Shown here piece by piece: positions 1 through 11,164 of a DNA stretch of 64,000 nucleotides. The DNA is from Annona cherimola (Eukaryota > Streptophyta > Magnoliopsida > Magnoliales > Annonaceae), in contig CM059972.1 of the NCBI GenBank assembly GCA_030490835.1, positions 5,672,264-5,736,263 on the forward strand, given 5' to 3'. Below the pieces are notes generated by a model, which was not told where the DNA came from, made no database searches, and saw only the letters and a list, made by a program, of their open reading frames with translations. A program made the translations under genes and the position numbers. Numbering within the stretch: position 1 is the stretch's first letter; every line of letters starts with the position of its first letter.

Positions 1-80
1 TATTAAAAAATTTTCAAAAAAAATTTAAAAAGAATTTTTAAACTGTACCATCTTACCAGTCTCAGAAGATCAGACCTCTT

Positions 81-129
81 ATTTCTCTAACTTTTTTTTT
101 TTTTTTTTTGAGAAAAATTTCTCTAACTT
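81..129 (-). mobile_element. tail-only micro-insertion 1
   Basis: ATTTCTCTAACTT (13 bp) is present at 81-93 and again at 117-129. Between the copies lies T16 followed by GAGAAAA. Read on the minus strand this is TTTTCTC followed by an A-tail. The architecture is a target duplication around little more than a poly(A) tail. Confidence 0.55.
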
Positions 130-133
130 AAAT

Positions 134-180
134 GTATAGTCATTTTTCTCAAAAAAAAAAAAAAAAAAGTGTAGTCATTT
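134..180 (+). mobile_element. tail-only micro-insertion 2
   Basis: GT(A/G)TAGTCATTT occurs at 134-145 and 169-180 with one mismatch. The insert at 146-168 is TTCTC followed by 18 A. It has the same sequence type as the neighbouring insertion at 81-129 but the opposite orientation. Confidence 0.5.
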
Positions 181-2903
181 GAATGTAGAACCTCCGGCCC
201 TATCCTTATTTGTTTTGTCATCCGGACCTTATATCTGGGTACGACCTAGCCCAACCTTCAACATTTGGGCCTGATTCCAATGGGATAATAAATAACACCA
301 AATAGCTTTTCAGTGGGCGATTCGTTTGGGGAGAACCAATATTTGAACATTTTTGGCAGTAGACGCTTTCTCTGATTTGCATTTTTGGCCGTAGATGCTC
401 TCGCTGATTTGACTTTGAGACTATGCCAGTATCATTTGACAAGCTTCCACTCTCTTTCATTCTCTGAATAATGGTGATGAAGGGGAGGAAAAATCAGATC
501 ATGCACTCCCCGTCTCTTGGAAGATCTTTTTTTATTAGGAATTTCCAGGCATCAAGAGGACATCAGCTGACTGGCTATATATGGCAAGACAATAGAAGAT
601 CATACAACACCAGTCGATGTTCTAGCTAAAACTAGAAATGATCAACAACAGTCTAATTCGATCCGGGCAAACGGAGACGAATCTAACCCGTTGTCTATGT
701 AACAAAACCTTGCTCCTGAAATAAGATCTTGAGGATCAAGTTAGGAAATATTTGGTATTTCTTTTGGTGGGAAAAATATCCAATTTGGTCTCTACTTAAT
801 TTCTTTGACAATTTTGATCATGACCTATTTGACTTGATTTAAAAGAGAACTAATAAAAAACATGAAATGTTCACATTTCAAATCAAAGAGAGCCAAGAGT
901 ACAAGTGTTAATATGCCAATGAAGGTGGCTATTCCATATTGATGTAAGCACTTAACCTGGATTGTCCTCTTGCATAGATGAAATGTAAAGACACCTCTCC
1001 AGCTACAACCAGAATGACATGATGCGTCTCAGCTGTTTTACTAAATTGGAACAGCTCATCTTAACACCATACCACCACATCTCTCTATATATATCTGTCA
1101 CCCTACTCCGTTATTACTCATTAGATCAGATATTGATGAGTTCCTTATACTCTGGACAACCGAATCCAATGGCTAACCAGAAAATCCAGTGCGGAGTTTT
1201 TGCTTTTCAAGTTTTGTTAATTATTTGGCATGGCCAGCTACCTTTTTCCTTGATTGTGATTCCAGCCATTCAATCACGTGGACTAAATTCCACCATACCC
1301 AAATAATATCATATGTGGAAGTATCTAGACACACTAATAACTTCGAATCTAGAGTGACATATTGCTATGTGATGTCTTGTATTCTATGCATTTTAATTGT
1401 AAGTTTAGAATTATGTATTGATTTTGCGTAAGAGCTCATGAGAATTTTATTTATAAATATATCAGTTAAAGATTCAGTAGAACCTTAAAAGGTGTTCATT
1501 TGTAGCGTAAAATAGGAGGTTATCAGAGTGTTTTTGCTTAGGGTATGTGCGAGACATACAAAGAATACGTGCAAGGTATTATTATGTGCATCTCTATAAT
1601 CTATTTATCATAGTGGATCATTATCTTTCTCCTATGGTTTTTTGCTTCTAAGTTTGAAGAATTTTCCACATAAATCTTTGTTTCTCTTGTGCATGATCTT
1701 GTTACTGTTTATTTAATCTTATTTTATGGTGTGTGTTGTCGTTGACGTCCATTTCACCCTGAATCATGTTTCCTAACACATATCCAACATTCTAGACAAA
1801 GCTAGCTATTTTAGTTAACCATTTGAAATACATTTGTATGCAAGCAAGCAATCAAACAAAGTAATGATTCTATGCAACCTCTTAGTTCTAATAAAAATAA
1901 TATTTTAGTTCAATAAAAAAAAAAAAACTTAAGTTGGCCATACGTCCACCACTGCAAAAGATTTCCCTATAAACAACAATTAATTTAGCTATACGTAGCA
2001 TGTATTTAGCTGTATTTGACGTCATTTGGCTGTTAAAAAATATATGCAGCAAACAAACTAGCTACAGATATATTTAACGACATGGGTCATTGTATATGAA
2101 ATTATGAATAAATGCGTGATCTATTTTTGAACAATAGCTATATGCAAAAAAATAGAAATTTTGGTTGTACATAATACTATATGCAGTGAGTTTTGTTTTG
2201 ACTGCAAATCTTATTAAGGATTGGCTGGAAATGTCTAAATTTATATTTTGTTGCAAATACGCTCAAATTTTAATGATTATGTGTTTTCTCTCAAATGATT
2301 CTAATTTTTTGATACATGTATTGTTTTCCAACAACGGGAATTGCTTGGAAATAGAATCATGAACTTCATTTTTCGCTTTCACTGAGGAAAGGAGAAAGCA
2401 TGAAAGGGGCAAAACAAAAGAAAAAGAAGTGGCACTAGGGTTTGTATTCTCTTTGTTCAAGCCACAGGCATATGGCCCATAGACAAAAGGATGAAAAGTA
2501 TTAAAGGAAATGAAGGGCAATTCCCCTCCATCTCTCTATCTGTGATGGAAAGTGTTCCAACGTGTACCACTTCCTTTTCTCCCACCGCATGCCTCCCTTC
2601 ATGGCTTGTCATCTTCCCAAACTCAGCCCTTGTGATGGTAGGGTTCAAATATTGCCCATTTATGGGTGGATCACGACAAGTGAACTGAGGCCACCTACAA
2701 AAATCAGCCATGAGACGTCAATACCCCTTATGCTAGCTCCATTTTATTTCATCTTACTTGGACGCATGTTTTCTATAAGGCTATGTTTTTACGTAAGTGG
2801 ATTATACAAAGTTTTCCGCATAACTTTATCAATTTTTCCCACATTAATGATTATGTAAAATCCAATTCATCCAACATTGCATTTGAAAATTATTTATTTG
2901 ACT

Positions 2904-3976
2904 CATCATCATCATCATAAGTCATTTCCCACCTAGGTGGGGTCGGCTGCATAGATTCTGCTGCGCCATTTTTGTCGATTTAAGACTAAATTTTTTGTAA
3001 TTTATAACATTTTTAAATTTTGTTTAATTACTTCTATCCATATTTTTTTAGGTCTTCCTCTCATTCTCCTACCATCTTCTACTTGGGTAGACTCTGTTTT
3101 CCTAACCGATGCTACATCAGGCCTCTTTTTAACATGACTAAAATACATTTACTCACAAATTGGTCTCACTTTTAAGTTTTCTCGAATTATTTCATTCTTA
3201 ATTTTATCTTTTCTTATTTTACCACTCATCTACCTTAACATTCTCGTTTCTGTTACACTCATTTTTTATATATATCGTTCTTTAACTACCCAACATTTTG
3301 TCTCATAAAGTATAGCAGGTTTAATCGCAGTTTTATAAAATTTTCCTTTTAGTTTGATTGGAACTCGACGGTCACATAAAATTCCTAACGCACTTCTCTA
3401 TTTCTTTCATCCTGCTTGAATTCTATGTATTATATCTTTCTCAATTTTTCTATTCTCTTGAACTATTGATCTTAAGTACTGAAAGTGATTAGTTCTTGTT
3501 ACTACCTGATTTAAAATCTTAAATAGTTCCTCATCTGGGTTCTTACTATTATTAAAATTGCATTTCATACATTCAATTTTTGTGCGACTAATTCTAAAAC
3601 CATTAGATTCTAAAACATCTACCCACCTATTCAATTTTAAATTTAGTCCTTATTTAGTTTCATCTATTAGAACAATGTCATCTGCAAATAACATACACCA
3701 AGGGACTTCTTCTTTGAGATGTCTACTAATTTCATCTATTACTAAGGTAAAAAGATAAGGACTCAAAGCTGAGCCTTGATGTAGACCTATTTTAAGTTTT
3801 TTTAACTGAGAAGACATTAGCATATCCGCTAATAGTCTTTACATTCGTAACAACCCCCTCGTACATATATTTAATAATATAAATTTATCTGTTATTAATT
3901 CTTTTTTCTCATCACTTGTTATATTAACTTTCTTGGTACTCGATCATAAGCTTTTTCTAAATCAATAAAAATCAAT
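2904..3976 (-). mobile_element. 5'-truncated RTE-type LINE
   Basis: The element is bounded by a perfect 18-bp target duplication, AAAATTATTTATTTGACT, at 2886-2903 and 3977-3994. Its 3' end is on the left and carries a short (TGA)n tail on the element strand, followed by the GGTGGGGTCGGCTGCAT motif also found in the copy at 43289-46555. Only the reverse-transcriptase C-terminal half remains. The FADD catalytic box is at 3677-3688 (reverse complement), and the longest open piece is 3407-3634. The right edge corresponds to about position 44370 of the longer copy, so the 5' portion, including the endonuclease, was never copied. Assignment to the RTE clade rests on recalled protein motifs and the non-poly(A) tail. 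Confidence 0.88.
3407..3960 (-). pseudogene. LINE reverse transcriptase fragment
   Basis: This is the remnant of a LINE polymerase. The translated pieces align by eye with the longer copy in the CBR1 intron (for example NGFRISRTK and NHFQYL). The FADD box is retained. The frame is interrupted repeatedly by stops and frameshifts, so no functional protein is expected. Confidence 0.8.
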
Positions 3977-4160
3977 AAAATTATTTATTTGACTAGGAGA
4001 CCAAATTTGATCTAAATAAAAAATGTGTCTTAGCTCCATTTAAGAAATATGCAAAACCAATCTAATAAATGGTTTAGTTTATCATGTTAATTTTCAAGCT
4101 ATATTCAATAAATAAGCCATCTTAATCATCATTCTCATCTATGGATAAGTAATTATATAA

Positions 4161-4721
4161 AGGGCTCCGCTTCTATGTAACCAGATTACACAGAAGTGAA
4201 CCTATATAACCCCTTCAAAATTTAAGATTTTAATCTTTGATAGAAAATGTAATTCATTCATTGTATTTAACATCATTTTTTATCTAGGGGATCAAGTTTC
4301 ATTCCAATCAAATATATTTATGGGCTACATTTGTTAGAAAATGTATATATTCATGTGTAAATTATGAAAAATGCTAAAATATCAATTTTAAAGTAGTATT
4401 TTCAACATCTAAACTGTCCAAAATATCATTTTTATGTGAATAAATGACTCTTTAAAGTATTATTACATTCTAATACATGCATAAATAGATCTAAGTATTT
4501 TTCATAATTTACGCATAAATATATATATATATATTTTTTTTTTTTTGAACAAATGTAGCCCATAAACCTACTTGATTAGGATAAAACTTGGTTTTCTAGA
4601 TAAATGAATGATGTTAAATACAATAAATGGATTGAATTTTTCATTAAGAATCAAAATCTTAAATTTTGAAAGAGTTACAATGGTCTACTTCTATATGACT
4701 TGGTTACACAGAAGTAGGACC
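4161..4721. mobile_element. Mutator-like foldback MITE, 9-bp TSD
   Basis: The left arm (about 4161-4340) and right arm (about 4545-4721) are long imperfect inverted repeats. The ends read AGGGCTCCGCTTCTATGTAA and, on the other strand, GGTCCTACTTCTGTGTAACC. The 9-bp sequence ATTATATAA flanks both sides (4152-4160 and 4722-4730), the duplication size typical of Mutator-like transposons. There is no coding capacity. Related half-copies lie at about 30535-30830, 56640-56832 and 62570-62830. The 56.8-kb piece ends in the same AGAAGCGGAGCCCTTT terminus in reverse. Confidence 0.72.
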
Positions 4722-4739
4722 ATTATATAAATTGGAGAT

Positions 4740-7700
4740 ATTCGTGCTCATATTTATAAATTTTCATACAAATTGTGTTTATGCTCATGATTTGAAACTT
4801 ATTATAAATATATACACCTAAGGTTTTTAAAAATATTTTAAGTTATGTCTATGACAAACATCAACTTATTTTTGTTTTAGAAAAATAGGATGCTTTATGA
4901 TGAGTTCAAAACATCCATTAGGTTTATTAATATGAATCTAGTTAATATATCAAAATTAATTTATTTATTACAGTAATGGGACCGCGTGGCATAGTCAATT
5001 CAACGGCCATATAGCGGATGGCAATTGGCATCTGGAACCAAAGCGAAGGATGCTGATTTTCACATCCATCCTAAAGGCCAAAGACCAAGACCCCGATGGA
5101 TTTCACAAAAATAGCTTGGCGAGGTAGGGTTGTTGAACAACATAGCCTCCACTTTGATTTTGGCCCACCATACATCACCTCATGTCCATGCAAAATGCCG
5201 TTTTCTATCACCCAAAGAACCCAATCAATGCCCAAAACGCAAAAGCAAATGCACATTGGTTGCCATGGTGGGCTCTCCCATTTCCATCGAGAAGTTACTT
5301 AATGCTCTTGCTACTCGTGCCACTTGCTACACAGGCCAACAGAAATGAACTTGTATGTGTATTCAGTGCAGTAATTAAAAGCTAAATAATGAAATGGTCC
5401 AAATATGATTGATTTTTAGAAAGGGTCTGCATGGCTTGTGGAAATCCAATTAATAATGATCACCTCTCTGGACATATATATACCTGGATATATAATGCCC
5501 CTACTAAATAATTTGAACTCATCCAGTCAGCCATCATTTTTTGGAATAACAAATACTTTGCATTTTACTCAAGAGCACCCGTATTACGGACGCCGTAGGA
5601 GTATCGAAGTTCCTTGCTTTTTCTGGCATTAATTTTCTGCAGGAAACAGCCAAAGCGTTGGCTAGCCTGGGTTGGAAATTGGAGTCCTATTGTATTGCCC
5701 ATTGGTTGGACGACTTTGCCTATGCGGTCAAAATCACTCACCATGTGATGCTATTTTATTTTTGGATACTCTGGATTGGTTTTTTGGGTACAAAGAGTAT
5801 AAAAGTTTTTCACCGCATTTTAGTTTCCTAATTGCCAATGCACCCCACAGGTTTTAAAATGTTGCAAAACAGTCCTCATTAGTGGAGCCTAACTGTGAGT
5901 AACAGTTGGTACTCAAATGCAAAGATAACTAGGTGTTTTGTTCTTTTTTTTTTTTTGGCAAATCAAAGCTTATAAGTTCTATGATTTTGCATTTGAAATC
6001 TCCTGATTAATTTCTTTAGTCATTCTGTAATTTTTTGTACAGTTCTAAATTAGCATGTTTATGTTAGATATTTGTAAAGTAGATCGTCTAATTTTGAAAA
6101 AGTTGCAAAATGATCTCTGCTCGACAAGAGGACGAATTTCATAGCAAACTAAAACAGCCATTTCCACACTCATTGTCAGAAATGATTCAGTTAAAAATTC
6201 TATTATTTGAAAATGACCCTATTAAATAGCTAGCTAGAGAAGGAAATGACTTGGACCACTACATATGCCAATCGCAGGGTCCAGTACCATAGGGCGGCAT
6301 TATACACAAATCTTGTAGATAAGTGCTAATGTTTGTTTATCTAAATCATGGGTCCATTGTGTCCCATCAACATTAGGACATCTCCTTTCCCTTCTTAACT
6401 CTCTGTCCATGACCAACCGAGTGCCATCCCGATTAGTCGAAGATGATAGATATATGCTAGTGACTTATGTTTGATTTCTGTCATGGGAGTTCGACTTATG
6501 GTGAAAACTTGTTATCTCCTGTGTAGTTAAAGTGAGTGTTTGTTGACTCTTAGGCGTATTCTTTTTTTGTTTTTTTAATGGTAGACTCTTAGGTGTATTC
6601 TTAAATTTGATTATAATAGAAAATGAGATCAAATATTATACATCCAATAAAAAAATCTGTCCATGAACAGGATGAGACCTTTTCATTAAGTTGGCAAGGT
6701 AATTTTTTAGTCAATGAAGTTAGAAAATATGAATAATTAAATTAAATCAATCAAGTTTATCTTAAAATAACAAGCTTAATTAATATAATTGTGAGAGTTC
6801 AGGTTAATCAGTAACCGATATTTTTAAAATAAATTTTATTTTATTCTGAAAAATAACTAACTAGATTAAGAGGTGCCTTCTTGTATTTGTCTCATTATAT
6901 GTGAATATCACAAGCTTTCAACTGATATATGGATGCCACTAACTTGGACCACTTGAATGTGACTGGTGTCTAACTTGTTTCACATACTGTACTAAGATTT
7001 CTGACCATAATAACAACATTTTATTATGGCTCAATGAGACAAGAGGGAAATCAAACAAACTTGGGTTTAATTTCATCACCAAATTCTGGCTTCATGGATC
7101 ACCAAAATTTAAGGACATGATCAACGGCCATCTTTCTTGAAGGTGCAGATCTGGTTCACACGTGTGGAAGTAGGAGGGCGCACCGATTTATGGTGGTTGG
7201 AGAAAAGGGCCCATGCATAGAAGATGAATGTCCGCAAACTTTAATTCAAGGGTGGGGCACGCACGAGGGGGACAATGCGGCCGGCAAGCAAAATAAAAAA
7301 ACGTGAGGCTGCTTTTGCGATTTTCTTGTTTTTTTTATGGGGAAGAAAAGGACGTTTTTGATTAACCTCCCTCTGCCAGGTAATGATTAGGTAAAACACA
7401 TTTCCAATTTCCTTTTTTTAATAAAAAAGGAAAAAGGGCAAAAAAGCGCATCTCATTCCTGACAAGACTCCCTGATAGACTACCACCCAACTCTCACATG
7501 CTTTGCAAATCTGCCATACACTTGTCATGTATCCATTTCAAAAAATTCTTCTCGTCCAAATGCATGCCATGGATATTAACTCCACCGGTCCACCTGTAAT
7601 ACGGAGAGGTTTCCAGAGAAGTAAGAATAGCATTTTTTAATTAAATATTTTTAAAGATTGGCTATTTGAAATTTTAACTGGATATATTGGTTCCCATTCG

Positions 7701-9100
7701 ACCAGAACCGGGTTCAATTTCTTAATTCACTTTAACTCTGCTGACAATAGTTTATATACTTTAATGGAAGTTATAATAAAATCAACTAAAATCTATGAAA
7801 GTTGAGATGAATAATAATATATTTCTGACAGAACATATTTTAATAAACGAGCCCTAACAAATTTTAATAAAAATTAATAAATTTGTTAAAAAAGAATTAA
7901 CGAAATTTAATAAATATTACTAGTTAAAACCGTCCTAGCCGGAAAATGGACCATCAAATCAATCTCTAACTCAAACAAACCTGAGTACAGATAAATATTA
8001 TCATAAAGCCATTTTTTGAAAATTTCAAACATTTGGCCCACTAGAAAAGAAAACGTTGGAACTTTATTTTATCTATTTTAATATTCTTGTGATGGGCCCA
8101 ATATATTCGTACTCAATTTCAAAATGACAATACCAAAAAATTTTCAAATAAAAATAAATATAAGTTTAGACATAATGATTTGGCTTGTAATTGCATTAGA
8201 TTTAAGTTCAAGGTCTTAAATTCAACAGTGGCTCCAAGTGAAAACGGTGTCATTTTAGAACTGTTCTGAACTGCTCTTTAACTTGGTAAACATTCGACCA
8301 ATATAATCTCAGTAAAAGCAAAAGGTAAGATGAATTACTATCTTGGGTGTCATCTAGGAAAAAATAGTTTAACTTGCTTTAAAGCTACACGACTTTTTAC
8401 CAACTTGGAATAAATTTTACCATGTTTATCTAAGATTTTCTCTGAAAAAGGTTACTCCACTTTTTCAACGAGTATCATCCCCTTCTCATCATGACCTCAC
8501 TCACTCTGTCACTCTCCCAATCTCTATGATAATGAAAACAAGTATATAATAAAGAATAGACAATTTTGGTTTAGTGGAATATGTGAAATTACAAGGGACT
8601 CGTACAAGTGGATCTGAGTGCAATTTTTTCGTTTTTTGTTTTTTGGACAACTGTAGCTAGAATAGCCTTGTTATCAACCAAGTGATTCGTATCGTACCAT
8701 TACCAATATTTTATTTAATTTACTAAAATTTAATATGAATTCTAATGGAACGCATTTGTAATCAATCCAAAGCTTGTCATTCCGCTCGATAGCTATTTCT
8801 TGCTTAGGCCTTTTGGAAATGGGCCTTTGACATTACTTGGTCAAGACCAAAAATAATCTCAATTCAACACTTAGGTGGAAAAAATAAAAAAATCCATTCC
8901 GTTCTCTCATACTATTTTTCATATTGAATTATGTAGTGACACATCACATATTTATAACAAGAAAAATATTCTAGAATATATAATAGATCGCATGAAATTG
9001 CAAAATATCTAATAATTATAAACTTTCCTTCTAAAGAGGATATGAATCTCCATCAAATATCTAAATACACATTTTCAATAAGGCTATCAAAAATTTTATC
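4740..9100. other. gene-free intergenic stretch
   Basis: I see no supported gene in this AT-rich stretch. Slightly more GC-balanced blocks at about 4980-5860 and 7080-7320 contain only short frames without recognisable domains. A micro-insertion at 6545-6602 is listed separately. About 6460-6560 resembles degraded SINE sequence, with a tRNA-like GTTCGACT and TTATCTCC-type modules. Confidence 0.55.
6545..6602 (-). mobile_element. tail-only micro-insertion 3
   Basis: GACTCTTAGG(C/T)GTATTCTT (19 bp, one mismatch) occurs at 6545-6563 and 6584-6602. The 20-bp insert at 6564-6583 is, on the minus strand, TACCATT followed by an A-rich tail. Confidence 0.5.
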
Positions 9101-9112
9101 TTGTTTAAATAA

Positions 9113-9570
9113 GGGAGAATTTTCTTTATACCCACAATATTTTCACATAATTCTTAATATATCTATAACGTTTTATAAATTTCTCTTATAGCTATAACGT
9201 TTCACCTTAAATTTCTATTTTACCAATCCCATTAATACAACCATTATCTATGCTATTGGAAAGATAATTTTACCTTTCAAAATTTTTCTAATTAAAATGA
9301 TTCAATCTTAATATAACTCTTGAATATTTAATGTCATGTTTCGATGATTTACTATCATCAATTGAATCATATTAAAATTGAATTAGCCTAGTTAGGTAGT
9401 TTTGAAAGGGTAAAATTATTTTTTAATGAGGTAAATAATGGTTGTGTTGACAATATGAGTATGAGAGTAATTTAGGATGAAATATTATAAGTATATAAGA
9501 AATTTATAAAACATTATAAGCACATAAAGAATTTAGGACAAATATCATGAGCATTAAAGAAATTTTCTCT
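9113..9570. mobile_element. foldback element, probable Mutator-like MITE
   Basis: The whole 458-bp segment is an imperfect palindrome with arms of roughly 220 bp. The left arm starts GGGAGAATTTTCTTTA, and the right arm ends with the complementary TTAAAGAAATTTTCTC. Flanks TTTAAATAA (9104-9112) and TTTGAATAA (9571-9579) are a 9-bp duplication with one mismatch. It has no ORF. Divergence between the arms suggests an old insertion. Confidence 0.62.
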
Positions 9571-10220
9571 TTGAATAATTATGCATCCAACAGAGTTTTA
9601 TGTTGTGGGCTAAGTAGGTATCCTATATTCCTACTAGGAGTGACAAGAAGCATTTATTTGCGAAATTCATAAACCTTTTGGGAATTAAAAAAATATTTTA
9701 AATTAAAAAAAAGAGAAGATGCGACCAATTAAAGTGTATTCTTAATAAAAGTTTAGGCAACACTAGTGCTTTAAAATGGATAATAATGAAATTATTGAAT
9801 TAACTAAATGTTATATTAATCAATTAAATAGATGTAAGAGATGAAGAAAAGGTATTTAATTATTGAAATTTCAGCCCACCGAAATGATCAGGTGGTTCAC
9901 ATACCTTTTAACTGTTGTCAACTTGTCATATCTCTAACAAAGATATGTGCACGCATATTCCTTCCATTATTTGTAATCCATCCAACCATGAGGCCCACTG
10001 TTTTTGGGCAATTGAACTTGCTTTAAATGGACGCAAGATTTCGTAAGCCATCATGCTAGAATCGAACGAATAATGGCAGGATAGCGGGGCCGATTGACTT
10101 CAATATCCACATGAACTGCTAATATAGAACCGGAATGTTATTAATTTATTATCATCAGCTGTTTTCTATTATATCACTAGCTAGCTCTAGATACCTTCTT
10201 TTATTGCAAGTAACGTTTTG

Positions 10221-10265
10221 GCAATGGCAATATATTTTTTTTCTTGATAAAAGCAACGGCAATAT
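10221..10265 (+). mobile_element. tail-only micro-insertion 4
   Basis: GCAA(T/C)GGCAATAT is present at 10221-10233 and 10253-10265. The 19-bp insert between them ends in TTGATAAAA, the same terminal motif seen at 11924-11933 and 48123-48135. Confidence 0.5.
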
Positions 10266-10886
10266 CTTTGGCATATTAAAGATGTGAGGATTAATTAGAA
10301 AAAAAAAAAAAGATGCGTAGATGAAAAAAATGGAATAAAAATCTAACAAAATTTTCTATTAAAATTTTTTCCCCATTTCAATAGATAAAAAGCTTATTTT
10401 TTTTTATTTTCCAATACTATTTCCTGAGTCCATTCTAATTTACCCGCCTCAATTAGCAACAACATTTACCTTTCTGCCATCAGAAATAACCCCCATAATT
10501 TAAATGAGATGTAAATAGGATAACGATGGAATAAAATAAAAATTTCTTATTTTCCAAAAACACTCTCCCTCTCAAAAAATAAAAACCTATTTATCTCATT
10601 TTTTATATATATTTTTCAATTTTCATACAACTTTTTACATTTCCAACACTTTTCTATTTCATACCCTTCTCAGTCAAGTTTTGTACACCATTGTACCGTG
10701 TAATTACCATGTAAGTACCAAGTAAAACTATTAATATATATAATCAGATCAATGAATTGAAGTTGCCTAAATGGCTCAATGTGACAAATAATACAAGCAA
10801 ATGTCCAATTTTTGTACACAATGATGTATCAATGAGTAATTGATCTCATTCACTTAACATCCTACTATAGTACATAATTTTATTTA

Positions 10887-11162
10887 GGGCGTGTTTGGCG
10901 ATGTGCAAAAAATGTTAATATAAAACTTTTCATTCTCCATAGCTACTATATTTCTTAATCATTTCTTCACATTTTTTTATGTAACTATCTTACTTCTTAA
11001 TCATTTTTACACAATTATCATATAACTAATCTATCTATTTTAACTTTATTCTCTTTACTCTTCATCATTACCCATATCATATCACATTATTTTTTTTCAA
11101 TTAAAAAATTTTTATATTAAAAATTTTTCATCCAAAAATTTTATTACATCTCAAACACACCC
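10887..11162. mobile_element. Tourist-like MITE
   Basis: The element starts GGGCGTGTTTGG and ends CAAACACACCC, an inverted terminal pair shared with the copies at 19431, 36307, 38118 and 49937. The interior shares the recurring blocks of this family (short runs resembling AACTTTATTCTCTTTACTC and CATATCACATT). No target duplication can be read with confidence. It is non-coding. Confidence 0.68.
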
Positions 11163-11164
11163 AT

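Larger units (their letters stand above)
1..2885. other. gene-free AT-rich intergenic stretch
   Basis: No coding region is supported here. The short open frames (60-98 codons) lack recognisable motifs and overlap on both strands. The stretch holds homopolymer runs and two adjacent tail-only insertions near its left edge, listed separately. A telo-box-like TAGGGTTT at about 2436-2443 is the only promoter-like motif seen, and no gene follows it. Confidence 0.6.
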
